Shown: positions 52,366-62,377, numbered from the stretch's first letter. The stretch is 64,000 nucleotides of DNA from Psychrobacillus sp042885655 (GCF_042885655.1 NZ_JBHVRO010000009.1:104072-168071), one strand, 5' to 3'. Notes: a model not told the origin generated them from the sequence alone. Numbers and translations are program-made.

Positions 52366-52382
52366 GCCGGTATATTACCGGC
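52366..52382 (-). terminator. terminator overlapping the purN stop
   Basis: GCCGGTA-ATA-TACCGGC with TTTTCTT after it on the minus strand. The purN TAA stop lies inside the hairpin. Its position inside the pur operon is unusual. Confidence 0.75.
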
Positions 52383-52947
52383 TCCATAGATCTTGTAAAG
52401 TCTTTGTATATAATGCATGCTCTACTGCATGAATTCGTTCTTCTGTTTTCTCTCTGTCTCCATCCACAACTTCAACAGCCTGCTGGGCTAAAATAGGGCC
52501 TGTATCCATGCCAGCATCTACATAGTGGACGGTTACCCCTGTTATCTTCACGCCATGAACCATTGCTTGTCCGATTGCATCTTTTCCTGGAAATGCAGGA
52601 AGTAAAGAGGGATGGATATTAATAATGCGATTCGGATACGCTTCGAGCAGTACATCTCCGATCAAACGCATATATCCAGCAAGAATAATCCATTCGACTT
52701 CATACTCCGAAAGTTTTTGTAAAATAACTTGTTCATATGCTTCCTTTGATGGAAAATCAGATGGCTTAATCGCTAACGTTTCAATTTCTGCATGTCGAGC
52801 ACGCTCAACGATATAGGCGTTAGGCTTATCCGTCACAACCAACACTGCCTGACCAGCTAACGTACCTTCACTTACTGCATCTCGAATAGCTTGAAAGTTG
52901 CTTCCACTACCCGAAGCAAATACTGCAAATTTTGGTGTCCTAGCCAT
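52375..52947 (-). CDS. purN: phosphoribosylglycinamide formyltransferase
   Basis: 190 residues. FAVFASGSGSNFQAI (phosphate loop), GYMRLIGDVLLEAYPNRIINIHPSLLPAFPGKDA with the catalytic Asn-His of NIHPSLLP, and TVHYVDAGMDTGPILAQQAV with the catalytic Asp. Adds a formyl group from 10-formyl-tetrahydrofolate to GAR. Overlaps purM by 8 nt. Confidence 0.97.
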   Translation of the reverse strand: MARTPKFAVFASGSGSNFQAIRDAVSEGTLAGQAVLVVTDKPNAYIVERARHAEIETLAIKPSDFPSKEAYEQVILQKLSEYEVEWIILAGYMRLIGDVLLEAYPNRIINIHPSLLPAFPGKDAIGQAMVHGVKITGVTVHYVDAGMDTGPILAQQAVEVVDGDREKTEERIHAVEHALYTKTLQDLWSR

Positions 52948-54001
52948 ACACTAAGCTCCCGTCATGCGTTCCGTTGAATAAAACACCTTCACCTTTCACA
53001 ACACGACCGATTGTATATGCTTTTTCCCCATGAGCTTCCGCAATTGCAATTGCTTTGTCTGCTTCTTCCGCAGATAAAGCTAGAACGAATCCAATACCCA
53101 TATTGAAAACATTATATAAATCGCGGTCAGTCAACTCGCCTTTTTCCTTCAAGAAATTGAAAACAGGGAGTACTTCCCATGAACCTAAATCGATTTCTAC
53201 AGCTAAACCTTCCGGCATCATACGTGGTAGATTTTCATAAAAACCGCCACCAGTTACATGAGCCATTCCGTGTATAGCAAGTTCGTTATGCATTTCCATT
53301 ACTGGTTTCGCATAAATTTTTGTTGGTGTAAGAAGTGCTTTTCCTATTGCTCCAAGCTCTTCATAACCCTCCACTACCGTTTCCGTAGAATATCGGTTCT
53401 CTTCAAATACGATTTTACGCACTAAAGAAAAACCATTCGAATGAACCCCACTAGAAGCAATTCCTACTAACACGTCGCGCTCCGCAATTTTATCACCAGT
53501 TACGATTTTCGATTTTTCACATGCACCGACTGCGAATCCTGCAAGATCATATTCGTCTTCCTCATATAAACCCGGCATTTCCGCTGTTTCCCCACCGATT
53601 AGAGCTGCTCCGGACTGAACACATCCATCAGCAACACCTTTTACGATTTGTTCAATACGTGCAGGAACTGCTTTCCCAACCGCGACGTAATCGAGGAAAA
53701 ATAGTGGTTCTGCCCCTTGTGCAACAATATCGTTCACACACATTGCAACACAGTCCACACCGATTGTATCGTGTGAATCTGTCATGAATGCAAGCTTTAG
53801 CTTCGTTCCCACACCATCTGTCCCTGAAATAAGTACAGGTTCCTTATAATTCAACGATGACAAATCAAACATACCGCCAAAACCACCGAAAGTACCCATG
53901 ATTCCTTTTCTAGCTGTACGTTCAACATGTGATTTCATTCTTTCAACTGCTTCATACCCAGCTTCAATATTAACGCCGGCTTTTTCATATGCTTTTGACA
54001 T
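52940..54001 (-). CDS. purM: phosphoribosylformylglycinamidine cyclo-ligase
   Basis: 353 residues, ATG after TAGGAGG. SKAYEKAGVNIEAGYEAVERMK at the N-terminus, VLISGTDGVGTKLKLAF (ATP-binding), TIGVDCVAMCVNDIVAQGAEPLFFLDYVA, LIGGETAEMPGLY and MAHVTGGGFYENLPRMMP are the AIR synthetase signatures. Forms 5-aminoimidazole ribonucleotide. Confidence 0.97.
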   Translation of the reverse strand: MSKAYEKAGVNIEAGYEAVERMKSHVERTARKGIMGTFGGFGGMFDLSSLNYKEPVLISGTDGVGTKLKLAFMTDSHDTIGVDCVAMCVNDIVAQGAEPLFFLDYVAVGKAVPARIEQIVKGVADGCVQSGAALIGGETAEMPGLYEEDEYDLAGFAVGACEKSKIVTGDKIAERDVLVGIASSGVHSNGFSLVRKIVFEENRYSTETVVEGYEELGAIGKALLTPTKIYAKPVMEMHNELAIHGMAHVTGGGFYENLPRMMPEGLAVEIDLGSWEVLPVFNFLKEKGELTDRDLYNVFNMGIGFVLALSAEEADKAIAIAEAHGEKAYTIGRVVKGEGVLFNGTHDGSLVYG

Positions 54002-54012
54002 GTAGAATCCTC

Positions 54013-55434
54013 CTATCGAACAAGCTCTTTTTCATGTGGTAACTTTGTATTCGGGGAAATAGGTGTTGGATATTCACCTGTAAAACAAGCTAAACAGTGC
54101 CCACAATTTTTGCCTTCATCCGTTCGACCGATTGCTTGTACCATACCTTCAACCGATAAAAATGAAAGGGAGTCTGCTCCTATCAATTCACGCATTTCTT
54201 CCACACTATTGTTAGATGCGATCAATTCCTCATCTGTACTAATATCAATTCCATAAAAACACGGGTTTTTAAGTGGAGGTGAGCTTATGACTACATGTAC
54301 TTCTTTTGCTCCTGCCTCTTTTAACATTTTCACAATACGCTTAGAAGTTGTTCCTCGTACGATTGAATCATCGACCATCACAACTCGTTTTCCATTTACA
54401 ACTTGCCGAACAGGTGATAGCTTCATTTTCACACCACGTTCACGTAAATCTTGCGAAGGTTGTATAAACGTACGCCCAACATAGCGATTCTTAATAAGAC
54501 CTAATTCATAGGGAATACCTGTTGCTTCCGAAAAACCGATTGCAGCGGAAATACTAGAATCTGGTACTCCCGTTACAACGTCTGCCTCCAATTGAATCTC
54601 TTGTGCAAGTTGTATTCCAAGTCGTTTTCTCGCGCTATGAATATTAATACCGTCAATATCAGAATCTGGACGGGAGAAATACACATATTCCATTGTGCAA
54701 ATTGCCCGTTCTGCTGGTTCTGAAAAACGCTCCGATCTCAAACCATGATCATTAATAATAAGTAGCTCCCCTGGTTCTACCGACCGAATAACTTCCGCTC
54801 CGATTAAATCGAACGCACTTGTTTCGGATGCTACAACCCATGCATCCCCCAGTTTTCCTATAGAAAGTGGGCGCATGCCGTGCGGATCTTGCGCTACCAT
54901 CATTTCGTCTTCCGTTAAAATGATAAATGCGAATGCACCATCTAATAATTTCAGCGCCTGTTTCGCACGTTCCTCTAAAGACGTATGATGACTCTTTTTC
55001 AATAAATGTGCCAAAACTTCCGTATCTGAAGTTGTTTGAAAAATACTGCCTTGCTGTTCTAAACTACGTTTCAATCTATTGGCATTTACTATATTACCGT
55101 TATGTGCAATTGCAAGACTTCCAGTAGTCGAATTAAATAGTAGTGGTTGAACATTTTCAATACCAGAACCACCTGCAGTAGCATATCGAACATGTGCGAT
55201 TGCAGCTTTTCCAGTCAGCTTTTCAAGCTTCCCATTACTAAAAACATCATTAACTAGTCCTTCTCCTTTAACAGCTCGTAAAAATTCTCCGTCTGTTACA
55301 ACAATTCCAGCGCCTTCTTGCCCTCTATGTTGAAGTGCATGTAAACCATAATAGCTAATTGGTGCAGGATCTGGATGACCCCAAATTCCAAATACACCAC
55401 ATTCCTCGTTTAAGCCTCTGAGTTCAGCAAGCAT
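54013..55434 (-). CDS. purF: amidophosphoribosyltransferase
   Basis: AAAGGAG lies 7 nt before the ATG at 55434 (ORF open to 55452), so the product is about 473 residues. The propeptide MLAELRGLNEE precedes the catalytic N-terminal Cys of CGVFGIWGH, as in B. subtilis PurF. The glutaminase domain (YGLHALQHRGQEGAGI) is followed by a PRTase domain (VVMVDDSIVRGTTSKRIV) and iron-sulfur cysteines (NCGHCLACF near the C-terminus). First committed step of purine synthesis and target of feedback by nucleotides. Overlaps purL by about 25 nt. Confidence 0.97.
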   Translation of the reverse strand: MLAELRGLNEECGVFGIWGHPDPAPISYYGLHALQHRGQEGAGIVVTDGEFLRAVKGEGLVNDVFSNGKLEKLTGKAAIAHVRYATAGGSGIENVQPLLFNSTTGSLAIAHNGNIVNANRLKRSLEQQGSIFQTTSDTEVLAHLLKKSHHTSLEERAKQALKLLDGAFAFIILTEDEMMVAQDPHGMRPLSIGKLGDAWVVASETSAFDLIGAEVIRSVEPGELLIINDHGLRSERFSEPAERAICTMEYVYFSRPDSDIDGINIHSARKRLGIQLAQEIQLEADVVTGVPDSSISAAIGFSEATGIPYELGLIKNRYVGRTFIQPSQDLRERGVKMKLSPVRQVVNGKRVVMVDDSIVRGTTSKRIVKMLKEAGAKEVHVVISSPPLKNPCFYGIDISTDEELIASNNSVEEMRELIGADSLSFLSVEGMVQAIGRTDEGKNCGHCLACFTGEYPTPISPNTKLPHEKELVR

Positions 55435-57641
55435 GGGATTGCTCCTTTCCAAGCGGAACGGAATTCGTCAACAGAACCGTTAATCCATTCAGTTCCGTCT
55501 TCGTTAGAGATAATTACTTTATTAGCATCTGTTACAGTACCAATTTGAACAGCGTCTTGTACAATACTTTCAAACTCATCAGCATTTTCAGGCTTTACTG
55601 TTACTAAGAAACGTGATTGTGATTCACTGAATAATGCTGTTGTCGCAGAACCAGTTATTGTCACTTCTACTCCAAGACCGTTTGCACCAAAAGCTTTCTC
55701 CGCCAAGGCTACTGCAAGTCCGCCTTCTGCAATATCATGTGCAGACGCTACAACACCCGCTTTGATGGCTGAAAGAAGTGCGGCTTGACGAGTCGCTTCT
55801 ACTTCTAGATCAATGGATGGTGCTTTGCCAAAAATGCGCTTTTCCACTAATTTCTGAAGCTCTGATCCACCAAATTCCGTTTTAGTTTCACCGATCAAAT
55901 AAACTATATCTCCAGCTTGTTTCACTGATTGTGTTGTTACATGTGATAAGTCTTCAACAAGACCAACCAACCCGATAGTTGGTGTCGGGTAAACTGCTGT
56001 TCCACTACGTTCGTTATACAACGAAACATTCCCACCGATTACTGGTGATTCTAATGCAATACAAGCTTCAGAAATACCATCAGCCGACTTTTCCAACTGC
56101 CAGAAGATTTCAGGATTTTCTGGATTTCCGAAGTTCAAGCAGTCAGTTATCGCAAGTGGTTTTGCACCAGAGCATACAACATTACGTGCTGCTTCAGCCA
56201 CTGCAATTTTTCCGCCTACAACTGGATCTAAGTAGATATATCTGGAGTTACAATCTGTCGTCATTGCTAATCCTTTATTCGTACCACGGACACGTACTAC
56301 TGCAGCATCTGAACCAGGTGTAACTACTGTACTAGTACGAACTTGATAGTCATATTGATCATAAACCCATTCTTTTGAAGCGATTGTTGGTTGTTGAAGT
56401 AGGTTTAATAAAGTTTCTTTATAATTTGAAACTACTGGCTCTAAGTTTTCCATTGCTTGGAATTCATTATAATAAGCAGGTACAGAGGATGGCTTGTTAT
56501 ATACTGGTGCTTCTTCTGCAAGTGCATCTGCAGGAACTTCCGCAACTATTTCACCGTTATGAATCAAACGAAGCATTTTATCGCTAGTAACTTTACCAAC
56601 TGCTACACAGTCTAATCCGTATTTATCAAAAATCTTCACAATTTCATCTTCGCGACCTTTTTTCACAACGATTAACATACGTTCTTGTGATTCCGAAAGC
56701 ATCATTTCATATGCAGTCATGCCAGTTTCACGTTGAGGTACAAAATCTAAGTTCATTTCTACTCCGTAACCAGCTTTTGAAGCCATTTCAGCAGATGATG
56801 AGGTTAAACCTGCAGCACCCATGTCTTGTATACCGATTAAAGCATCTGATTTGATTACTTCTAAACAAGCTTCTAACAAAAGTTTCTCCATGAATGGGTC
56901 TCCAACTTGTACAGCTGGACGCTTTTCTTCTGAAGCTTCAGTTAATTCTTCGGAAGCAAATGTTGCACCATGTATACCGTCGCGACCTGTTTTTGCCCCA
57001 GCATACATCACAGTGTTGCCTTCACCAGCAGCAATCCCTTTTTGTATATCTTCATGATTGATCAAACCAACGCACATTGCGTTAACAAGAGGGTTTCCTT
57101 CATAACAGTCATCAAACTGAATTTCTCCCCCAACAGTAGGAATACCGATACAGTTACCGTAACCTGCAATACCAGCTACAACTTCTTCAAACAAATATTT
57201 TACTCTTGGAGTTTTCAATTCACCAAAACGTAGAGAATTTAACATTGCTATTGGACGAGCACCCATAGAGAATACATCACGGATTATCCCTCCAACACCA
57301 GTAGCTGCACCTTGATAAGGCTCAATTGCAGATGGATGATTATGCGATTCCATTTTGAAAACTACTGCTTGACCATCGCCAATATCAACAATACCAGCAC
57401 CTTCACCTGGTCCTTGTAATACTTGTGGACCTTTTGTTGGGAACTTACGAAGAACTGGTTTTGAATTTTTATAGGAGCAATGTTCAGACCACATTACAGA
57501 GAATAAACCCGTCTCTGTGTAGTTTGGTAGACGACCTAAAATCTTCTCAACCATTTCAAATTCTTCGTCTGACATCCCCATTTGAGCATATAGTTTTTGT
57601 TCTTTAATTTGCGTTGGATTTGGTTCAAGCATGACTGACAT
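55410..57641 (-). CDS. purL: phosphoribosylformylglycinamidine synthase II
   Basis: GGAGGG is 7 nt before the ATG at about 57641 (ORF open to 57665), giving some 743 residues, the short PurL type that works with PurS and PurQ. NPTQIKEQKLYAQMGMSDEEF, MWSEHCSYKNSK, FKMESHNHPSAIEPYQGAATGVGG and the second-half PIIGGNVSLYNE-type block (IGGNVSLYNERSG), AHDIAEGGLAVALAE are the AIR-synthetase-like repeats. Converts FGAR to FGAM. Its start overlaps the purQ end by 17 nt. Confidence 0.97.
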   Translation of the reverse strand: MSVMLEPNPTQIKEQKLYAQMGMSDEEFEMVEKILGRLPNYTETGLFSVMWSEHCSYKNSKPVLRKFPTKGPQVLQGPGEGAGIVDIGDGQAVVFKMESHNHPSAIEPYQGAATGVGGIIRDVFSMGARPIAMLNSLRFGELKTPRVKYLFEEVVAGIAGYGNCIGIPTVGGEIQFDDCYEGNPLVNAMCVGLINHEDIQKGIAAGEGNTVMYAGAKTGRDGIHGATFASEELTEASEEKRPAVQVGDPFMEKLLLEACLEVIKSDALIGIQDMGAAGLTSSSAEMASKAGYGVEMNLDFVPQRETGMTAYEMMLSESQERMLIVVKKGREDEIVKIFDKYGLDCVAVGKVTSDKMLRLIHNGEIVAEVPADALAEEAPVYNKPSSVPAYYNEFQAMENLEPVVSNYKETLLNLLQQPTIASKEWVYDQYDYQVRTSTVVTPGSDAAVVRVRGTNKGLAMTTDCNSRYIYLDPVVGGKIAVAEAARNVVCSGAKPLAITDCLNFGNPENPEIFWQLEKSADGISEACIALESPVIGGNVSLYNERSGTAVYPTPTIGLVGLVEDLSHVTTQSVKQAGDIVYLIGETKTEFGGSELQKLVEKRIFGKAPSIDLEVEATRQAALLSAIKAGVVASAHDIAEGGLAVALAEKAFGANGLGVEVTITGSATTALFSESQSRFLVTVKPENADEFESIVQDAVQIGTVTDANKVIISNEDGTEWINGSVDEFRSAWKGAIPCLLNSEA

Positions 57642-58311
57642 GAGTTTCCCTCCACTGTTTAACAATTGATTTGAATAAAGCTAGACCATCAGAACCACCC
57701 ATAATTTCGTTTGCAGCTCGTTCTGGATGAGGCATCATACCAAGGACATTTCTTTTTTCATTCACAATTCCTGCAATATCTTCTAAACTACCATTCGGAT
57801 TTTCTGAAGCATATGTGAAAACGATTTGATTATTTTCTTTTAATTTTGCAAGCGTCTCTTCATCGCAGTAATAATTTCCTTCACCATGAGCGATTGGAAT
57901 TTGTATTACTTCATCTTTTTTATAAGCAGAAGTAAATTGCGTTTCATTATTTACCACTTTTAAATCCACTGTGCGACACATGAATTTAAGATTTTTATTA
58001 CGAAGTAACGCTCCTGGAAGAAGACCTGCCTCCGTTAAAACTTGGAATCCATTACAGATACCAAGTACAGGTTTGCCAGCTTCCGCTGCTTTCACAACTT
58101 CTGACATAACATTAGAGAAGCGAGAGATTGCGCCACAGCGTAAGTAGTCACCATATGAAAAGCCACCAGGTAATAAAATTCCGTCGAATCCGCTTAAATC
58201 CTGCTCATCATGCCAAACGTATTCTACTTCTTCCCCAAGTTCGTCTTTAATCGCGTGATACATGTCTAAATCACAGTTCGATCCTGGAAAAACGATTACT
58301 GCGAACTTCAT
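57625..58311 (-). CDS. purQ: phosphoribosylformylglycinamidine synthase I (glutaminase)
   Basis: 228 residues. Class I glutamine amidotransferase: FPGSNCDLDMYHAI start, LLPGGFSYGDYLRCGAI, nucleophile Cys in VLGICNGFQVL, and IAHGEGNYYCDEETL plus MMPHPERA (catalytic His-Glu). Delivers ammonia to PurL. Start overlaps the purS stop (ATGA). Confidence 0.97.
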   Translation of the reverse strand: MKFAVIVFPGSNCDLDMYHAIKDELGEEVEYVWHDEQDLSGFDGILLPGGFSYGDYLRCGAISRFSNVMSEVVKAAEAGKPVLGICNGFQVLTEAGLLPGALLRNKNLKFMCRTVDLKVVNNETQFTSAYKKDEVIQIPIAHGEGNYYCDEETLAKLKENNQIVFTYASENPNGSLEDIAGIVNEKRNVLGMMPHPERAANEIMGGSDGLALFKSIVKQWRETHVSHA

Positions 58312-58562
58312 TTGCTTACAGCCTCCTCAACATCGTATCGATAGTCTTCGATTACTGTATTTGTCAAAAGCTTTTCACACATTTCTCTCACGATAGCGTC
58401 TAAATCACGATCACTCTCATCGATTTGAAGCTCTAAATACTTCCCAATACGTACATCTTTCACTTCACTGTAATTCATAGAATGAAGAGCACCCATTACT
58501 GCAGAACCCTGTGGATCTAAAACACTTTCACGTAATGTTACATACACTTTAACTTTTTTCAT
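58308..58562 (-). CDS. purS: FGAM synthase subunit PurS
   Basis: 84 residues: VKVYVTLRESVLDPQGSAVMGALHSMNYSEVKDVRIGKY, then the ELQIDESDRD and CEKLLTNTVIEDY blocks. Dimeric bridging subunit of the PurLQS complex. Overlaps purC by 4 nt. Confidence 0.96.
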   Translation of the reverse strand: MKKVKVYVTLRESVLDPQGSAVMGALHSMNYSEVKDVRIGKYLELQIDESDRDLDAIVREMCEKLLTNTVIEDYRYDVEEAVSK

Positions 58563-59275
58563 TTTGATAATCCTCCTAGGCGGGAAAGTATTATTTCATA
58601 AACTTCTGTTAAGCTTCCTAAATTACGTCTAAATACATCTTTATCTAGTTTATTGTTCGTTTTGTCATCCCAAAGTCTACAAGTATCGGGAGATATCTCA
58701 TCTGCAAGTAAAATTTCACCTTCTGCAGTTTTACCGAATTCCAGTTTAAAATCTATTAAAGTAACGCCAATCTCTTTAAAGATTGGTTGAAGTACTTGAT
58801 TAATTTCCAGTGCTTTTGTTTCGATCGTCTCTACTTCTTCAGGTGTTGCAAGTGCAAGCAGTTCAATATGTGCATCTGTCAACAAAGGATCACCTAGTGC
58901 ATCGTCCTTGTAATAGAATTCTACTATCGTATGTTTTAAAGGAATTCCTTCATCCATACCTAATCTCTTTGCTAAACTTCCTGCTGCTACATTTCGAACA
59001 ACTACTTCTAATGGAATGATCTCTACTTTTCTTACAAGTTGTTCATTCTCTGAAATTTGCTTTACAAAGTGAGATTCAATTCCTCGTTTTTCCAACTCTT
59101 TAAATAGAATTGTTGTGATTTTATTATTTAAAATCCCTTTGCCTTCTATTTCTTCTTTTTTCTCACCGTTAAAAGCAGTAGCACTATTTTTATAAGAAAC
59201 AAACAGGATGTTTTCATCATCTGTTTCGAATAATTGTTTTGCTTTTCCTTCGTATAATAGACGACCTTTTTCCAC
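58559..59275 (-). CDS. purC: phosphoribosylaminoimidazole-succinocarboxamide synthase
   Basis: 238 residues, GTG start after GAGGG. LLYEGKAKQLFETDD, SYKNSATAFNG, EVVVRNVAAGSLAKRLGMDEG, EFYYKDDALGDPLLTDAHI and LADEISPDTCRLWD are SAICAR synthetase signatures. Condenses CAIR with aspartate. An 82-bp gap separates it from purB. Confidence 0.97.
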   Translation of the reverse strand: MEKGRLLYEGKAKQLFETDDENILFVSYKNSATAFNGEKKEEIEGKGILNNKITTILFKELEKRGIESHFVKQISENEQLVRKVEIIPLEVVVRNVAAGSLAKRLGMDEGIPLKHTIVEFYYKDDALGDPLLTDAHIELLALATPEEVETIETKALEINQVLQPIFKEIGVTLIDFKLEFGKTAEGEILLADEISPDTCRLWDDKTNNKLDKDVFRRNLGSLTEVYEIILSRLGGLSK

Positions 59276-59357
59276 TGTAAATCCCTCCGATGAAGTGAAG
59301 CTTTATCAGTAGGAGAATATTTCCCCTACTGATTGCTAGTTGAAAAGTTTTAATGAA

Positions 59358-60653
59358 TTAATTAAGTCCTAAACGATTAAAAATTAAATCTACATGTTGG
59401 ATATGATAGTTGTAATCAAAGCAGTCATCTAACTCTTCTTTTGTTAATAAAGAAGTAATTTTTTCATCCGCATCAACAAATGTACGGAAGGCAGTTTGAG
59501 ATTCCCATGCTTGCATCGCTAGTGGTTGCACAGTATCATACGCTGTTTCACGTGCTAATCCTTTATCAATAAGTGCAAGAAGCACTCGTTGAGAATAAAT
59601 TAATCCTAAAGTGGAATCCATATTACGCTTCATATTTTCAGGGAATACAGTTAAGTTTTTCACAATATTGCTGAAACGGTTCAACATATAGTTAAGTGCA
59701 ATGGTTGCATCAGGTAAAATAACACGTTCTGCTGAAGAATGAGAGATATCTCTTTCATGCCATAATGCAACGTTTTCATAAGCAGTCATCATATAGCCAC
59801 GGATTAATCTCGCCATACCAACCATATTTTCAGAACCGATTGGATTACGTTTATGCGGCATCGCAGAAGATCCTTTTTGACCTTTTGAGAAAAACTCTTC
59901 AACTTCGCGAGTTTCTGATTTTTGCAAGCCACGAACTTCTGTTGCAAATTTTTCAATAGAAGTTGCGACAAGTGCTAATACGCTTAAATACTGTGCGTGA
60001 CGATCACGTTGCAATGTTTGAGTGGAAATTGGAGATGCTGCTAAACCTAATTTTTCACAAACATATTGCTCTACAAATGGATCGATGTTTGCATACGTTC
60101 CTACTGCTCCTGACATTTTTCCAGTTTCAATCACTTTAGCGGCAGCCTCAAAACGTTCTAAGTTACGTCTCATCTCCTCTGTCCAAAGAGCAAGTTTAAG
60201 TCCAAAAGTTGTTGGCTCTGCATGCACTCCATGTGTGCGCCCCATCATTACTGTGTATTTATGTTCTTTTGCTTTATTCTCAAGAATTTCTATAAAGTTA
60301 AGGATATCCTTACGTAAAATAACATTAGCTTGTTTAATTAAATAAGAAAGAGCTGTATCTACTACGTCAGTTGATGTTAAACCGTAGTGAACCCATTTAC
60401 GTTCTTCTCCTAAAGTCTCAGAAACCGCCCGAGTAAACGCTACTACATCATGTCTCGTTTCTTGTTCAATTTCTAAAATACGGTCTACATTGAATGATGC
60501 ATTTTTACGAAGTGTTACAACATCTTCTTTTGGGATATCGCCAATTTCAGCCCATGCCTCACATGCTAATATCTCTACTTCTAACCATGCTTTGTATTTG
60601 TTTTCTTCTGTCCAAATTGCTCCCATTTCAGGGCGTGTATAACGTTCAATCAT
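59358..60653 (-). CDS. purB: adenylosuccinate lyase
   Basis: 431 residues, ATG after GGAGG. MIERYTRPEMGAIWTEENKYKAWLEVE start, HDVVAFTRAVSETLGEERKWVHYGLTSTDVVDT, MGRTHGVHAEPTTFGLK (catalytic His) and the flexible signature loop GSSAMPHKRNPIGSENMVG. Acts twice: cleaves SAICAR and adenylosuccinate. Confidence 0.97.
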   Translation of the reverse strand: MIERYTRPEMGAIWTEENKYKAWLEVEILACEAWAEIGDIPKEDVVTLRKNASFNVDRILEIEQETRHDVVAFTRAVSETLGEERKWVHYGLTSTDVVDTALSYLIKQANVILRKDILNFIEILENKAKEHKYTVMMGRTHGVHAEPTTFGLKLALWTEEMRRNLERFEAAAKVIETGKMSGAVGTYANIDPFVEQYVCEKLGLAASPISTQTLQRDRHAQYLSVLALVATSIEKFATEVRGLQKSETREVEEFFSKGQKGSSAMPHKRNPIGSENMVGMARLIRGYMMTAYENVALWHERDISHSSAERVILPDATIALNYMLNRFSNIVKNLTVFPENMKRNMDSTLGLIYSQRVLLALIDKGLARETAYDTVQPLAMQAWESQTAFRTFVDADEKITSLLTKEELDDCFDYNYHIQHVDLIFNRLGLN

Positions 60654-60668
60654 GTAAGTTCCTCCTGA

Positions 60669-61790
60669 TTATGACCAAATTTTTGTTTGTTCTATTTCTG
60701 TTAACGTCTGTTCCATGTTTTCCGAAAGAATTGTAACATGCCCCATTTTACGGTTTGTTTTTGCTTCACTCTTACCGTACAAATGTACAGACCAATTAGG
60801 ATATTTACTAATTGAGTTGATCAATGGAACGACATGCTGTCCCAATATATTCACCATAACAGAGTCTGTCCAAAGCTTTGGTTCTCTAAGCGGCCAACCA
60901 CAAACTGCTCTAATATGCTGTTGGAACTGTGAAATATTACAAGCTTCAATCGAATAGTGACCAGAATTATGTGGTCTAGGTGCTAATTCATTTATTAATA
61001 TTTCATTATCCCCTAAAACGAATATTTCTACCGCAAGCGTACCAACAAGATTTAAGTGATTTGCAATTGTTTGGGCAGCATCAATTGCTTTAGTTTCTAG
61101 AGATGCTTCAATACGTGCAGGGACGATTGTTTCATGCAAAATATGATTAACATGAATATTTTCCGCAATTGGTAAGCAATAGGTTTGCCCATCACCATTT
61201 CGTTGAACAATAACGGATATTTCTTTCGTAAATGTAACAAATGCTTCTGCAATACATGCAGAATGTGCAAAAAGTGATTTTGCATAATGAAGTTCACTCT
61301 TTGAATGAACAATTTGTTGTCCTTTTCCGTCATAACCACCTCTTGCTGTTTTAACGACACAAGGAAAACCAACTTCATCTATACGTTGTTCAAGTTCTTC
61401 AAAAGTACTTGCTTCGACAAATTTTGCAATTGGTACACCAGAAGCTTGGATTTCTTTTTTTTCAAGTATACGATCTTGCGTAATTTTTACTAATTCTGCA
61501 CCTTGGGGAACATATGCAATTTCAGATAATCTTTTCAAACCGGAATAATCAATATTTTCAAATTCATATGTAATGACGTCACTTACCTCTGCAAGTTCTT
61601 CCAATGCAGCTTCGTCATTATATGGTGCCACAATGCGAATATCCGCAACCTGGCCACAAGGAGAATCCATCGTAGGTTCTAGTACCGCTATTTTGAACCC
61701 GGCTTCTTTTGCAGCTATCGCCATCATTCGTCCAAGTTGTCCCCCACCAATAATACCGATTGTTTGCCCAGGATAAATTACTTTAGTCAT
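60669..61790 (-). CDS. purK: N5-carboxyaminoimidazole ribonucleotide synthase
   Basis: 373-residue ATP-grasp enzyme. IGIIGGGQLGRMMAIAAKEAGFK start, TYEFENIDYSGL, FPCVVKTARGGYDGKGQQIV (ATP-binding), LINELAPRPHNSGHYSIEAC and YGKSEAKTNRKMGHVTIL are present. Carboxylates AIR with bicarbonate and ATP to give N5-CAIR. Start overlaps the purE stop (ATGA). Confidence 0.97.
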   Translation of the reverse strand: MTKVIYPGQTIGIIGGGQLGRMMAIAAKEAGFKIAVLEPTMDSPCGQVADIRIVAPYNDEAALEELAEVSDVITYEFENIDYSGLKRLSEIAYVPQGAELVKITQDRILEKKEIQASGVPIAKFVEASTFEELEQRIDEVGFPCVVKTARGGYDGKGQQIVHSKSELHYAKSLFAHSACIAEAFVTFTKEISVIVQRNGDGQTYCLPIAENIHVNHILHETIVPARIEASLETKAIDAAQTIANHLNLVGTLAVEIFVLGDNEILINELAPRPHNSGHYSIEACNISQFQQHIRAVCGWPLREPKLWTDSVMVNILGQHVVPLINSISKYPNWSVHLYGKSEAKTNRKMGHVTILSENMEQTLTEIEQTKIWS

Positions 61791-62275
61791 TCGAGCTCAC
61801 CATTACTTTCTAATACCTTGTTTTTCGTATCTTCTCGTCTTTTTTCTAGTTGCTCTACGATACTTTCATCCGTTATAGATAGAATTTGTGCTGCAAGTAA
61901 TCCTGCGTTAGTTGCTCCAGCTTTCCCTATCGCAACTGTTGCAACAGGTACTCCTCCTGGCATTTGTACGATAGATAACAAAGAATCTAGTCCATTAAGT
62001 GCTTTAGACTGAACGGGAACGCCAATTACCGGTAGAGTGGTTTTTGCCGCAACCATACCTGGCAAGTGTGCAGCACCTCCAGCTCCAGCAATTATTACTT
62101 GAATTCCACGAGCCCTCGCTTGATCCGCATATTCGAACATTAAGTCCGGCGTACGATGTGCAGAAACTACTTGTTTTTCATATGGTATTTTAAGATCATC
62201 AAGAATTTCACAACTATGCTTCATCGTTTCCCAATCGCTAGAACTACCCATAATTACACCAATTTTTGCGTTCAT
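61787..62275 (-). CDS. purE: N5-CAIR mutase
   Basis: 162 residues. IGVIMGSSSDWETMKHSCEIL (CO2/phosphate site), VVSAHRTPDLMFEYADQARARG with the catalytic His, IIAGAGGAAHLPGMVAAKTTLPVIGVPV and SALNGLDSLLSIVQMPGGVPVATVAI are the class I PurE motifs. First gene of the pur operon, 13 nt downstream of AGAAGGGA; upstream leader holds a terminator and riboswitch aptamer. Confidence 0.97.
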   Translation of the reverse strand: MNAKIGVIMGSSSDWETMKHSCEILDDLKIPYEKQVVSAHRTPDLMFEYADQARARGIQVIIAGAGGAAHLPGMVAAKTTLPVIGVPVQSKALNGLDSLLSIVQMPGGVPVATVAIGKAGATNAGLLAAQILSITDESIVEQLEKRREDTKNKVLESNGELE

Positions 62276-62377
62276 TATACTCGTCCCTTCTATTAAATTC
62301 GTTTTTCGTTAAAATATTAATTTGATTGCACAATAAATTTCTATAAAAAGTTACTGATTTCTTTCGAAAATAAAAAA

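Noticed and set aside
51775..52496. Plus-strand open frames across module A/B copy 5
   Set aside because: Overlap purH start, the repeat or purN on the opposite strand and have no Shine-Dalgarno.
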